Origin: Pseudomonas graminis
GTDB taxonomy: Bacteria > Pseudomonadota > Gammaproteobacteria > Pseudomonadales > Pseudomonadaceae
DNA: 64,000 nt
NCBI RefSeq assembly: GCF_001705435.1
Contig: NZ_MDEN01000069.1
Span: forward strand, 744,001-808,000
Reading direction: 5' to 3'
The notes beneath the pieces are model-generated. The model made no database searches, was not told the DNA's origin, and saw only the letters and a program-made list of their open reading frames with translations. A program made the translations under genes and the position numbers. Shown piece by piece: positions 32,938 through 41,863 of the stretch. How positions within the stretch are numbered: position 1 is the first letter of the stretch; each line of letters opens with the position of its first letter.

Positions 32938-34629
32938 ATGAGCGAAAGCTTTGCTGAACTTTTCGAAGAAAGCCTAAAGACTCTTAACCTTCAGGCCGGT
33001 TCGATCATCACCGCGATCATCGTCGATATCGATTACCAGGCTGGTTGGGTCACCGTTCACGCTGGTCTGAAGTCCGAAGGCCTCATCCCGCTGGAGCAGT
33101 TCCACAACGATGCTGGCGAGCTGACCATCAAGATCGGCGATGAAGTCCACGTTGCGCTGGACGCGGTCGAAGACGGCTTTGGCGAAACCAAGCTGTCCCG
33201 CGAAAAAGCCAAGCGTGCCGAGTGCTGGATCGTTCTGGAAGCGGCTTTCGCAGCTGAGGAAGTGGTCAAGGGCGTTATCAACGGTAAGGTTAAAGGCGGC
33301 TTCACAGTCGACGTTAACGGCATCCGTGCGTTCCTGCCAGGTTCTCTGGTTGACGTCCGTCCAGTGCGCGACACCACGCACCTGGAAGGCAAAGAGCTGG
33401 AATTCAAGGTCATCAAGCTGGACCAGAAGCGCAACAACGTTGTCGTTTCCCGTCGCAGTGTCCTGGAAGCCGAAAACAGCGCCGAGCGCGAAGCTCTGCT
33501 GGAATCGCTGCAGGAAGGCCAACAGGTCAAGGGTATCGTCAAGAACCTCACCGATTACGGCGCATTCGTCGATCTGGGTGGCGTCGATGGCCTGCTGCAC
33601 ATCACCGACATGGCCTGGAAGCGCATCAAGCATCCATCGGAAATCGTCAACGTTGGCGATGAGATCGATGTAAAGGTCCTGAAGTACGATCGCGAGCGCA
33701 ATCGTGTTTCCCTGGGTCTGAAGCAACTGGGTGAAGATCCATGGGTTGCTATCAAGGCTCGTTACCCGGAAGGCACTCGCGTTACCGCGCGTGTTACCAA
33801 CCTGACCGACTACGGCTGCTTCGCAGAGCTGGAAGAAGGCGTGGAAGGCCTGGTACACGTTTCCGAAATGGACTGGACCAACAAGAACATCCACCCGTCT
33901 AAAGTCGTTCAGGTTGGCGACGAAGTGGAAGTCATGGTTCTGGACATCGACGAAGAGCGTCGTCGTATCTCCCTCGGCATCAAGCAGTGCAAATCTAACC
34001 CGTGGGAAGATTTCTCTGGCCAGTTCAACAAGGGCGACAAGATCTCCGGCACCATCAAGTCGATCACCGATTTCGGTATCTTCATTGGTCTGGACGGCGG
34101 CATCGACGGTCTGGTTCACCTGTCCGACATCTCCTGGAACGAAGTGGGCGAAGAAGCCGTACGTCGTTTCAAGAAGGGCGACGAGCTTGACACCGTGATC
34201 CTGTCGGTTGATCCAGAGCGTGAGCGCATCTCGCTGGGCATCAAGCAGCTGGAAAGCGATCCGTTCTCCGAGTACGTCACTGTCAATGACAAAGGCGCTA
34301 TCGTCCGCGGTATCGTTAAAGAAGTTGACGCCAAAGGCGCCATCATCACTCTGGCCGACGACATCGAAGCGACCCTCAAAGCCTCCGAAATCAGCCGTGA
34401 CCGCGTTGAAGATGCGCGTAACGTTCTGAAAGAAGGCGAAGAGATCGAAGCCAAGATCATCAGCGTTGACCGCAAGAGCCGCGTGATCAGCTTGTCCATC
34501 AAGTCGAAAGACGTTGAAGACGAGAAAGAAGCGATTCAGAGCCTGCGTAGCAAGCCTGAAACCGCTGAAAGCACTGGTCCTACCACTCTGGGTGACCTGC
34601 TGCGCGCTCAAATGGAAAAACAGAACTGA
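32938..34629 (+). CDS. rpsA: 30S ribosomal protein S1
   Basis: A 563-residue protein with six S1 (OB-fold) repeats of about 85 residues; the later ones open with the repeated pattern G-x-V/I-x-x-x-x-D-[FY]-G-x-F. It binds mRNA on the 30S subunit and helps start translation of structured messages. Codon use is strongly biased, as expected for a highly expressed gene. AGGAA precedes the ATG. A perfect UUCG-capped terminator follows, then ihfB, the standard order. Confidence 0.98.
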   Translation: MSESFAELFEESLKTLNLQAGSIITAIIVDIDYQAGWVTVHAGLKSEGLIPLEQFHNDAGELTIKIGDEVHVALDAVEDGFGETKLSREKAKRAECWIVLEAAFAAEEVVKGVINGKVKGGFTVDVNGIRAFLPGSLVDVRPVRDTTHLEGKELEFKVIKLDQKRNNVVVSRRSVLEAENSAEREALLESLQEGQQVKGIVKNLTDYGAFVDLGGVDGLLHITDMAWKRIKHPSEIVNVGDEIDVKVLKYDRERNRVSLGLKQLGEDPWVAIKARYPEGTRVTARVTNLTDYGCFAELEEGVEGLVHVSEMDWTNKNIHPSKVVQVGDEVEVMVLDIDEERRRISLGIKQCKSNPWEDFSGQFNKGDKISGTIKSITDFGIFIGLDGGIDGLVHLSDISWNEVGEEAVRRFKKGDELDTVILSVDPERERISLGIKQLESDPFSEYVTVNDKGAIVRGIVKEVDAKGAIITLADDIEATLKASEISRDRVEDARNVLKEGEEIEAKIISVDRKSRVISLSIKSKDVEDEKEAIQSLRSKPETAESTGPTTLGDLLRAQMEKQN

Positions 34630-34650
34630 GTTCTGTCTGACCATTGAAAA

Positions 34651-34675
34651 AGGGCGACTTCGGTCGCCCTTTTTT
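34651..34675 (+). terminator. Rho-independent terminator of rpsA
   Basis: AGGGCGAC and GTCGCCCT pair perfectly around a TTCG tetraloop, followed by TTTTTT. It is 21 bases after the rpsA stop. Confidence 0.95.
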
Positions 34676-34830
34676 GTGGGCGGGTGTTTTTGCGGCATGT
34701 TCGGCCAGTGCCTGTTGACGATCTTCAAGCTCGGTTGATTTAAGTCTGGACATACTCTGTTCAAATGCTTCAGGTCATGCTAAAACCTTCAAAGCGCTTT
34801 ACCTAGCTGCTTGAAAAAGAAGGGAAAAAC

Positions 34831-35130
34831 ATGACGAAGTCGGAGTTGATCGAACGAATTGTCACCCATCAAGGACTGCTCTCATCCAAAGATGTGGAGC
34901 TGGCCATCAAGACCATGCTTGAGCAGATGTCGCAGTGCCTCGCGACGGGCGACCGTATTGAAATACGCGGCTTCGGCAGCTTTTCCCTGCATTATCGCGC
35001 GCCTCGCGTAGGCCGCAATCCAAAGACAGGCCAGTCTGTCAGCCTCGATGGCAAGTTCGTCCCTCACTTCAAGCCAGGCAAAGAGCTCCGCGACCGGGTG
35101 AACGAAGAAGAGGAGCACGAGCTCCAATAG
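34831..35130 (+). CDS. ihfB: Integration host factor beta subunit
   Basis: The 99-residue DNA-bending HU/IHF family protein has the beta-arm signature GRNPKTGQSV, with the intercalating proline, and IEIRGFGSFSLHYR before it. It pairs with IHF alpha (encoded elsewhere) and affects sigma-54 promoters, recombination and O-antigen control. It has its own upstream region after the rpsA terminator. The C-terminus is acidic. lapA follows after 17 bases. Confidence 0.96.
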   Translation: MTKSELIERIVTHQGLLSSKDVELAIKTMLEQMSQCLATGDRIEIRGFGSFSLHYRAPRVGRNPKTGQSVSLDGKFVPHFKPGKELRDRVNEEEEHELQ

Positions 35131-35147
35131 CTCTTTGAGGAGTTCTC

Positions 35148-35387
35148 ATGCGAAATGTGAAGCGTCTGATCTTTTTAGTTATCGCCCTGTTGATCGCAGC
35201 GGCGATTCTCGTATTTGTGCTGGAAAACCAGCAAACCGTCGCACTGGTATTCTTTGGCTGGAACGCGGCCGAGCTGCCTGTTGCCGTGCCGGTGATCTTC
35301 GCACTGCTGGTGGGCATGTTGATTGGCCCGCTGTTGGTTTCAGTCGCGCGTCTGCGCAGGAAGCCCAAAGCGTCACGCCTGCCCTGA
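35148..35387 (+). CDS. lapA: LapA domain small membrane protein
   Basis: A 79-residue protein with two hydrophobic helices (LIFLVIALLIAAAILVFVLE and VPVIFALLVGMLIGPLLVSV) joined by a short NQQTVALVFFGW turn, then a basic tail, which is the LapA (YciS) domain. In E. coli LapA/LapB help control LPS synthesis through LpxC; here no lapB follows. The gene sits between ihfB and the O-antigen-type genes, which suits an envelope role. AGGAG precedes the start. Confidence 0.8.
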   Translation: MRNVKRLIFLVIALLIAAAILVFVLENQQTVALVFFGWNAAELPVAVPVIFALLVGMLIGPLLVSVARLRRKPKASRLP

Positions 35388-35546
35388 TAGAATCCCCGCG
35401 CGCCAGACGCCTCAACGCTTGCGTTGAAGATAATTACAAGCGCACCTATAACTAATTCCCTTTTTCAATGCCTAACCCACGCCTCAAGCTTTCAGGCGCG
35501 AGGGTTGCGTGCAGTTCTTCATTCGAGCTGCTTCTACTGAACAGAG

Positions 35547-35563
35547 GAACCTTCGGGTTTTTT
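35547..35563 (+). terminator. Terminator-like hairpin in the leader of the phosphomannomutase gene
   Basis: AACC-TTCG-GGTT is a short UUCG-capped stem followed by a T-run, 21 bases before the start codon at 35584. A second palindrome, TCAACGC-TT-GCGTTGA, lies upstream at 35412-35427. These may end the ihfB-lapA transcript or attenuate the next gene. Confidence 0.4.
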
Positions 35564-35583
35564 CGTCGCATAGGTTTTTACAC

Positions 35584-36957
35584 ATGAATTCCGACTATCC
35601 CGCTCTTCAGACTCGCTGCTTCAAGGCCTACGACATCCGTGGTCAGGTGCCTAATGACCTTGACGATGACATCGCGTACCGCATCGGGCGGTCCATGGTT
35701 GTCGAACTGGGTGCCAAAAATATCGTCGTGGGCCGAGACATGCGTCTTGAAAGCCCGGCCTTGGCTCAAGCGTTGATCAAAGGCATCCAGGAAGCCGGCG
35801 CGGATGTCATCGACATCGGCCTGTGCGGCACCGAAGAAGTCTATTTCGCCACCAGCCACTACGAAGCAGACGGCGGCGTAATGGTCACGGCCAGTCATAA
35901 CCCGAAGGGTTATAACGGCATGAAGCTGGTGCAGAAGTCGTCTCGTCCTATCAGCGGTGACACCGGCCTTGATGCCATTCGCCAGCGCGTCGATGCGGGC
36001 GATTTCGGTCAGGTTGCCGCCCAGCACGGCAGCGTTCAGTCCAAGCCGGACAAAACGGCCTACATTCAGCACCTGCTGACCTACGTCAAAGACGCCGATC
36101 TTCGTCCACTGAAGATCCTCGCTGATCCGGGCAATGGCGCGGTCGGTCCTGCACTGGAGGCGATCCGCTCCCAGCTGCCGTTCGAGTGGGTCATCATCAA
36201 CGCTGAGCCGGATGGCAACTTCCCTAATGGCGTACCGAACCCGCTGCTGCCGGAAAACCGCAGCATCACCCGCGACGCGCTGCTCAAGCACGGTTGCGAC
36301 CTGGGTCTGGCCTGGGACGGCGATTTCGACCGTTGCTTCTTCTTTGACGAGCAGGGCCGTTTCGTCGAGGGCTACTACCTGGTGGGCCTGCTGGCAGAAA
36401 TGCTACTCAAGCAACACCCGGGCTCGAAAATCATTCACGACCCGCGCCTGACCTGGAACACCATTGATCAGGTCGAGCAGGCGGGCGGCACGCCGGTGCT
36501 GTGCAAAACCGGCCACGCCTTTATCAAGGAGCGCATGCGTCTTGAAGACGCCGTGTATGGCGGCGAAATGAGTGCGCACCACTACTTCCGCGATTTCGCC
36601 TATTGCGACAGCGGCATGATCCCGTGGCTGCTGGTCGCTGCACTGATGTCGGTGTCCGGCAAGAAGTTCTCGCAGCTGGTCGATGAGCGCATGGCGGCCT
36701 ACCCGTGCAGCGGCGAGATCAACTACAAGGTCGACGACGTCAAATCCATCATCGCCAAGATCCTGGAGCACTACACGCCGTCCTGCTCGAACATCGACAG
36801 AACCGACGGCATCAGCCTTGAGTTCGCTGAGTGGCGTTTCAACCTGCGCGGTTCGAATACCGAGCCGTTGCTGCGTCTGAACGTCGAGAGCCGTCGTGAT
36901 CCAGCCCTGGTCGAAGCCAAGGTGAAAGAGATCGAAGCGTTGATCAACGGCAAGTGA
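35584..36957 (+). CDS. manB: Phosphomannomutase/phosphoglucomutase (CpsG/ManB type)
   Basis: The 457-residue alpha-D-phosphohexomutase has the phosphoserine loop TASHNPKGYN, the metal loop DGDFDRCF and the sugar loop GGEMSAHHYF. It is closest by eye to enterobacterial CpsG/ManB, which makes mannose-1-P for GDP-mannose, and differs from AlgC in its N-terminus. GDP-mannose would feed D-rhamnose or mannose in LPS. I chose ATG 35584 (MNSDYPALQTRCFKAYDIRG); an in-frame GTG at 35509 would add 25 residues and has a better ribosome binding site. No GDP-mannose pyrophosphorylase is adjacent. Confidence 0.85.
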   Translation: MNSDYPALQTRCFKAYDIRGQVPNDLDDDIAYRIGRSMVVELGAKNIVVGRDMRLESPALAQALIKGIQEAGADVIDIGLCGTEEVYFATSHYEADGGVMVTASHNPKGYNGMKLVQKSSRPISGDTGLDAIRQRVDAGDFGQVAAQHGSVQSKPDKTAYIQHLLTYVKDADLRPLKILADPGNGAVGPALEAIRSQLPFEWVIINAEPDGNFPNGVPNPLLPENRSITRDALLKHGCDLGLAWDGDFDRCFFFDEQGRFVEGYYLVGLLAEMLLKQHPGSKIIHDPRLTWNTIDQVEQAGGTPVLCKTGHAFIKERMRLEDAVYGGEMSAHHYFRDFAYCDSGMIPWLLVAALMSVSGKKFSQLVDERMAAYPCSGEINYKVDDVKSIIAKILEHYTPSCSNIDRTDGISLEFAEWRFNLRGSNTEPLLRLNVESRRDPALVEAKVKEIEALINGK

Positions 36958-37080
36958 TGCACTTGGCACGCGGTCCTGCTGACTGAATGGCAGGGCCGCG
37001 AGCCAATCGTCTACAATGGCGCCGCTGCCCCGCAGCGGCCGTCATGATTGACGACGAATTCTTATGTGCATGGATCGGAT

Positions 37081-38049
37081 ATGACCAGAAAAATCCTGGT
37101 AACAGGCAGTTCGGGATTTTTGGGAACAGCGCTGGTTGACCACCTTGCACACCTGCCTGACACGCACATTGTTGCGGTCAGCCGACGGGCGATGCCCCAT
37201 TATTCTGCAAACGTCACGACGGCCGCTGTTGCCGGGCTGACTGCCGACACCCCATGGCAAGCAGTGCTGCACGACGTCGATACGGTCGTTCATGCTGCAG
37301 CGCGGGTGCATCTCATGCACGACACCGCGGCTGACCCCCTTTCGCTGTACCGGGAGGTCAACACCCTCGGCACGCTGAACCTCGCTGAGCAGGCCGCCGC
37401 AGCCGGTGTCCGGCGCTTCATCTTTATCAGCACGATCAAGGTCAACGGCGAGTCCACTGCGCGGGGCCAATGCTTTCGTCCGTGCGACGCGCCCAATCCG
37501 AGCGATCCCTACGCCATCTCCAAGCACGAAGCAGAACAGGGCCTTCTGGCGCTGGCAAAGACCTCTGCGATGGAAGTGGTGATCATCCGTCCGGTGCTGG
37601 TGTACGGGCCCGGCGTCAAGGCGAACTTCCTGCAACTGATGCGCACCCTGCGCAAAGGTGTGCCGCTGCCGCTCGGTTCGGTGAACAATGCGCGCAGCCT
37701 GGTCTCGCTGGACAATTTGATCGACCTGATCCGCGTCTGCATCGATCATCCTGCCGCCGCGAACCAGGTCTTTCTGGTCAGCGACGGCCAGGACCTGTCG
37801 ACCACCGAACTGGCCGCCCGCCTCAAATCGCACATTGGGGCATCGGGTTGGCTTATCCCCGTCCCCGAATCCCTTATCATGCTCGGCGCCTCACTGTTGG
37901 GTCGCACATCGGCGGCCGAGCGGGTGCTGGGTTCGCTGCGGGTGGACATCAGCAAAAATCGCGAACGGTTGCAGTGGCAGCCCCCGGTGTCGGTAGAGGA
38001 CGGCCTGAAAAAGACCGTCGAGCATTTTCTGGTTACGGATCGAGCATGA
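37081..38049 (+). CDS. wbpV: NAD-dependent nucleotide-sugar epimerase/reductase (WbpV type)
   Basis: A 322-residue extended SDR with N-terminal TGSSGFLGTALVDHL, the FISTIKVNGE segment and the YAISKHEAE catalytic YxxxK. In Pseudomonas this type lies directly before wbpL, and WbpV takes part in making UDP-D-FucNAc or QuiNAc-type sugars for LPS. I chose ATG 37081; a TTG eleven codons upstream is possible. The stop overlaps the wbpL start (ATGA), giving translational coupling. Confidence 0.8.
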   Translation: MTRKILVTGSSGFLGTALVDHLAHLPDTHIVAVSRRAMPHYSANVTTAAVAGLTADTPWQAVLHDVDTVVHAAARVHLMHDTAADPLSLYREVNTLGTLNLAEQAAAAGVRRFIFISTIKVNGESTARGQCFRPCDAPNPSDPYAISKHEAEQGLLALAKTSAMEVVIIRPVLVYGPGVKANFLQLMRTLRKGVPLPLGSVNNARSLVSLDNLIDLIRVCIDHPAAANQVFLVSDGQDLSTTELAARLKSHIGASGWLIPVPESLIMLGASLLGRTSAAERVLGSLRVDISKNRERLQWQPPVSVEDGLKKTVEHFLVTDRA

Positions 38050-39062
38050 ATTATTGGTGGGTCGCGGTTGCTGTTGGGGTGTTGTCGTTTGCGCTGACGC
38101 ATGTATTGCGACGATATGCATTGCACAAGAGCCTGCTCGATATTCCCAACGGTAGAAGCTCTCATACGATCCCGACGCCACGGGGCGGCGGTGTGGCGAT
38201 TGTCATCAGTTACCTGGTGGCACTGGTCTGGATGCTTTGTGCGGGGCTGATCGGGCGCGATCCGTTCCTGGCCATGTTCGGCGCGGGGGCGTTGATCGCG
38301 GCGCTGGGGTTTCTCGACGATCACGGCCACATCGCGGCGCGATGGCGCTTGTTGGGGCATTTCTTCGCCGCGGCGTGGGCGTTGTTCTGGCTGGGAGGTC
38401 TTCCGCCGATCAGCGTGTTCGGCATGACCCTCTCCCCGGGCGTGATCGTCAACGTGCTGGCGGCGTTCTACCTGGTCTGGCTGCTTAATCTGTACAACTT
38501 CATGGACGGAATCGACGGCATTGCCAGCGTCGAGGCGATCTGCGTCTGCGTCGGTGCGGCGATCATCTACGCCCTCAGCGGTGTCGCCACGCTGGTGTGG
38601 CTGCCGGTCCTGCTGGCGTGCGCAGTGGCGGGCTTTCTGGCCTGGAATTTCCCCCCGGCAAAGATCTTCATGGGCGACGCCGGCAGCGGGTTTCTCGGCA
38701 TCATGCTCGGTTGTCTGTCGCTGCAGGGCGCGTGGATTTCCTCGCAGTTCTTGTGGGTATGGCTTATTCTCCTCGGGGTTTTCATCGTAGACGCTACCGT
38801 AACCCTCATCCGTCGGCTCATTCGGGGCGACAAGGTCTATGAGGCGCACAGAAGTCACGCTTATCAATTCGCCTCGCGCCGTTTTGGCAAGCACCTTCCC
38901 GTGACGTCCGCAGTCGGTGTAATCAATCTGTGCTGGCTGTTGCCGGTCGCTGTAGGTGTCACCCGTTTCGGGCTGGACGGGGCACTCGGCGTGATCATTG
39001 CTTACGCTCCATTGCTCGCCCTGGCAGTCATCTTCAAGGCAGGGGCGCTTGAAAAAAGCTGA
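38046..39062 (+). CDS. wbpL: Polyprenyl-phosphate sugar-1-phosphate transferase (WbpL)
   Basis: A 338-residue inner-membrane glycosyltransferase 4 (WecA/MraY group) with about ten hydrophobic helices. The motifs are SSHTIPTPRGGGVAI, FLDDHGHI, NLYNFMDGIDGIA and IFMGDAGSGFLG, the last two with the metal-binding Asp residues. A late RRGDKVYEAHRSHAYQ-like stretch provides the His motif. WbpL starts O-polysaccharide synthesis by putting HexNAc-1-P on undecaprenyl phosphate. It is coupled to wbpV and followed after 94 bases by wbpM. Confidence 0.88.
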   Translation: MNYWWVAVAVGVLSFALTHVLRRYALHKSLLDIPNGRSSHTIPTPRGGGVAIVISYLVALVWMLCAGLIGRDPFLAMFGAGALIAALGFLDDHGHIAARWRLLGHFFAAAWALFWLGGLPPISVFGMTLSPGVIVNVLAAFYLVWLLNLYNFMDGIDGIASVEAICVCVGAAIIYALSGVATLVWLPVLLACAVAGFLAWNFPPAKIFMGDAGSGFLGIMLGCLSLQGAWISSQFLWVWLILLGVFIVDATVTLIRRLIRGDKVYEAHRSHAYQFASRRFGKHLPVTSAVGVINLCWLLPVAVGVTRFGLDGALGVIIAYAPLLALAVIFKAGALEKS

Positions 39063-39156
39063 GCGTGGACATTGGCGCTGATGCTGTTGATCCGATTCCC
39101 TTGCGGGACAGGAATCAATGGCCGGTGCAAGGGTCGACTGAAAGGAGTTTGAACGC

Positions 39157-41166
39157 GTGCTTGAGGGGACAATGGAGAAAATTCGCACTTCGCTGCTGGC
39201 GCTGCCTCGCCGGCACAAGCGGATCATGCAGGTCGCCGCAGACGTCTGTCTGATCTGGTTCGCGTTGTGGATGGCGTTCGTCGTTCGCCTGGGCATCGAC
39301 GAGCTCATCAATCCCCTGGAAATCCATACCTGGCTGTTCGCAAGCGCCCCCGTGGTGGCCATCCCGCTGTTCATTCGGTTCGGCATGTACCGCGCGGTCA
39401 TGCGTTATTTCGGCAACGACGCGCTGATCGCGATCATCAAAGCCGTCAGCCTTTCGGCCCTGATTCTCGGGGTCGTGGTCTACCTCTACAGCAATCACCA
39501 GCACGTTGTGCCGCGATCGGTGATGTTTAACTACTGGTGGCTGAGCCTGGTGATGATCGGTGGCCTGCGGCTGGCCATGCGTCAGTACTTCCTCGGCGAC
39601 TGGTTCTCTGCCGCTCGCCATGTGCCGTTCGCGACCCGTGACGATGGCCTGCCCAAAGTGGCCATTTACGGCGCCGGCGCGGCAGGTAATCAACTGGTTG
39701 CCGCCTTGCGCATGGGCCGGTCGATGCGCCCCGTGGCGTTTATCGATGACGACGACTCGATCTCCAACCGGGTCATTTCCGGGCTGCAGGTCTACAAGCC
39801 CAAGCACATTCAGCAGATGATCGATGTGACCGGCGCCCAGGAAATCCTGCTGGCGATTCCGTCGTCAGCCCGTGCGCGCCGCCGGGAAATTCTCGGCTTT
39901 CTCGAAGGCTTCCCGCTGCATGTTCGCAGCGTGCCGAATTTCTCTGATCTGGCCGCCGGCCGGGTGAAGGTCGACGATCTGCAGGAAGTCGACATCGCCG
40001 ACCTGCTCGGCCGCGACGCCGTACCTGCCCAGGAAGAACTGCTCGAACACTGCATCAAGAACCAGTGCGTGCTGGTGACCGGGGCAGGGGGCTCGATCGG
40101 CTCGGAGCTGTGCCGGCAGATCCTGCTGCTGAAGCCGACCACGCTGCTGCTGCTCGATCACAGCGAATTCAACCTGTACACAATCCTCACCGAACTGGAG
40201 CGGCGCGTGGCTCGTGAGTCGCTCAAGGTCAAGTTGCTGCCGATCCTGGGCTCGATTCGCAATCACGCCAAGTTGCTGGACGTGATGAAGACCTGGCAGG
40301 TCAATACGGTCTACCACGCGGCGGCCTACAAGCATGTGCCGATGGTCGAGCACAACATCGCCGAGGGTGTGCTCAACAACGTGGTCGGTACGCTGAATGC
40401 GGCCCAAGCCGCGCTGCAGGCCGGCGTGGCGAACTTCGTGTTGATCTCCACCGACAAGGCCGTGCGCCCGACCAATGTGATGGGCAGCACCAAGCGCCTG
40501 GCCGAGCTGACGTTGCAGGCACTGAGCCGGGAAACCGCGCCGGTGATGTTCGGCGACCGCTCCAATGTGCATCAGGTCAACAAGACCCGATTCATCATGG
40601 TGCGATTCGGCAATGTGCTGGGGTCGTCCGGCTCGGTGATCCCGCTGTTCCATCAGCAGATCAAATCCGGTGGGCCGCTGACGGTCACGCACCCGAAAAT
40701 CACCCGCTACTTCATGACCATTCCGGAAGCGGCGCAGTTGGTGATCCAGGCCGGTTCCATGGGGCAGGGCGGCGACGTGTTTGTGCTCGACATGGGCGAG
40801 CCGGTGCGCATCATCGAGCTGGCCGAGAAGATGGTGCATCTGTCGGGCCTGAGCATCCGCTCGGAACACAACCCCCAGGGCGACATTGCCATCGAGTTCA
40901 CCGGGCTGCGGCCTGGCGAGAAGCTCTATGAGGAGCTGCTGATCGGCAACAACGTGGCAGCGACTCGCCACCCGATGATCATGAGCGCCCAGGAAGACTT
41001 CCTCACGTGGGACGTCTTCAAGCAAAGCCTTTCGCAGCTGCTCAAGGCGTTGGACGACGATGATTACACCCGCGTGCGGCAGATCCTTGGGGACACCGTC
41101 AGTGGCTATGCGCCCGAGGGCGATATCGTCGACTGGATTCATCAGCAGCGTCGTCGGGAACCCTGA
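39157..41166 (+). CDS. wbpM: Nucleotide-sugar 4,6-dehydratase (WbpM/CapD family), membrane bound
   Basis: A 669-residue protein: four N-terminal transmembrane helices to about residue 140, a first Rossmann motif YGAGAAGNQL (171-180), then the catalytic domain with VTGAGGSIGSELCRQI (307-322) and STDKAVRPTNVMG. WbpM converts UDP-GlcNAc to the 4-keto-6-deoxy intermediate for FucNAc, QuiNAc and related sugars. The GTG start at 39157 is well spaced from AAAGGAG; ATG 39172 is an alternative. With wbpV and wbpL it forms the conserved right end of the O-antigen locus. Confidence 0.9.
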   Translation: MLEGTMEKIRTSLLALPRRHKRIMQVAADVCLIWFALWMAFVVRLGIDELINPLEIHTWLFASAPVVAIPLFIRFGMYRAVMRYFGNDALIAIIKAVSLSALILGVVVYLYSNHQHVVPRSVMFNYWWLSLVMIGGLRLAMRQYFLGDWFSAARHVPFATRDDGLPKVAIYGAGAAGNQLVAALRMGRSMRPVAFIDDDDSISNRVISGLQVYKPKHIQQMIDVTGAQEILLAIPSSARARRREILGFLEGFPLHVRSVPNFSDLAAGRVKVDDLQEVDIADLLGRDAVPAQEELLEHCIKNQCVLVTGAGGSIGSELCRQILLLKPTTLLLLDHSEFNLYTILTELERRVARESLKVKLLPILGSIRNHAKLLDVMKTWQVNTVYHAAAYKHVPMVEHNIAEGVLNNVVGTLNAAQAALQAGVANFVLISTDKAVRPTNVMGSTKRLAELTLQALSRETAPVMFGDRSNVHQVNKTRFIMVRFGNVLGSSGSVIPLFHQQIKSGGPLTVTHPKITRYFMTIPEAAQLVIQAGSMGQGGDVFVLDMGEPVRIIELAEKMVHLSGLSIRSEHNPQGDIAIEFTGLRPGEKLYEELLIGNNVAATRHPMIMSAQEDFLTWDVFKQSLSQLLKALDDDDYTRVRQILGDTVSGYAPEGDIVDWIHQQRRREP

Positions 41167-41310
41167 GTACACGCACACCGGAAACCTTTTCTTACTCAGC
41201 CAAATGATCGCTGAAACGGGCGCCAGGCCGCTGTGCACGGGGCCTGCGAGACAGGACATATCCGGTCACCGATCCCTGCGTTGACGCACTGCCGCCATCG
41301 GCTAGGTTTG

Positions 41311-41336
41311 GGAAGCAGCTCAGGAATGCTGCTTCC
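41311..41336 (+). terminator. Perfect hairpin between wbpM and comEA
   Basis: GGAAGCAGC pairs with GCTGCTTCC (9 bp) around an eight-base loop. No T-run follows, and the hairpin ends 27 bases before the comEA start, so it could be a terminator, a processing site or a translational control element. Confidence 0.45.
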
Positions 41337-41363
41337 ACTTACGATGCCGATGGAGCATGACTC

Positions 41364-41696
41364 ATGCGTACTTCTTACCTGTCCTCTCTGATCTTCGCAC
41401 TGCTGGCGAGTACGTCCCTCGCCGTGACTGCCGCACCTGCCGCCACCCCGCCGGACGCCAGCAAACCTGCCATGTCCGCGCCGGCGAGCATGCAGGACGC
41501 CAAGGTCAATCTCAACAGCGCGAGTGCGGAAACCCTTCAGAAAGAGCTGTCCGGCATTGGCGCCGCGAAGGCCAACGCCATCGTCGCTTACCGTGAAGAA
41601 CACGGCGGCTTCACGGCGGTGGACGAGTTGCTCGAAGTGAAGGGCATCGGCAAGGCGCTGCTGGACAAGAACCGCGACAAGCTGTTGATCAACTAA
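41364..41696 (+). CDS. comEA: ComEA family helix-hairpin-helix protein
   Basis: A 110-residue protein with a signal peptide (MRTSYLSSLIFALLASTSLAVTAA), a short Pro/Ala linker and a C-terminal double helix-hairpin-helix: VNLNSASAETLQKELSGIGAAKANAIVAYREEHGGF, then LLEVKGIGKALLDKNRDKL (quoted in parts; residues about 50-108). Such proteins bind DNA in the periplasm during uptake. It is the usual gene after wbpM in Pseudomonas. A strong terminator follows. Confidence 0.88.
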   Translation: MRTSYLSSLIFALLASTSLAVTAAPAATPPDASKPAMSAPASMQDAKVNLNSASAETLQKELSGIGAAKANAIVAYREEHGGFTAVDELLEVKGIGKALLDKNRDKLLIN

Positions 41697-41711
41697 AACC
41701 CTGTGAGCAAA

Positions 41712-41736
41712 GGCCGATCACTGATCGGTCTTTTTT
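41712..41736 (+). terminator. Rho-independent terminator of comEA
   Basis: GGCCGATC pairs with GATCGGTC (one G-T pair) around ACT, followed by TTTTTT, 16 bases after the stop. Confidence 0.9.
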
Positions 41737-41782
41737 ATGCCTGCAATAAACCAGGGCCGGCCAATCACGCACAGAATGAAAA

Positions 41783-41796
41783 ATGTCGACTGACAT
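41783..41796. promoter_or_regulatory. Putative TetR operator upstream of the SDR-KAS genes
   Basis: ATGTC-GACT-GACAT is a perfect inverted repeat in an AT-rich promoter region, 68 bases before the SDR start. The 12-mer AAAAATGTCGAC that includes its left arm recurs, inverted, upstream of the TetR gene at 44.6 kb. A second weak repeat, ATTAC-N4-GTAAT, lies at 41810-41823. Confidence 0.6.
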
Positions 41797-41863
41797 ATTA
41801 TTTTTTAAATTACGGATGTAATATCTCTCCGCCGCTACGCTTACCTTCCCACGGAGAACGTTC

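Noticed and set aside
32974..34764. 596-codon minus-strand frame opposite rpsA
   Set aside because: Antisense shadow of a highly biased gene; no recognisable domain.
37746..39401. 551-codon minus-strand frame across wbpV, wbpL and wbpM
   Set aside because: Antisense shadow; the plus-strand genes have clear motifs and overlap correctly.
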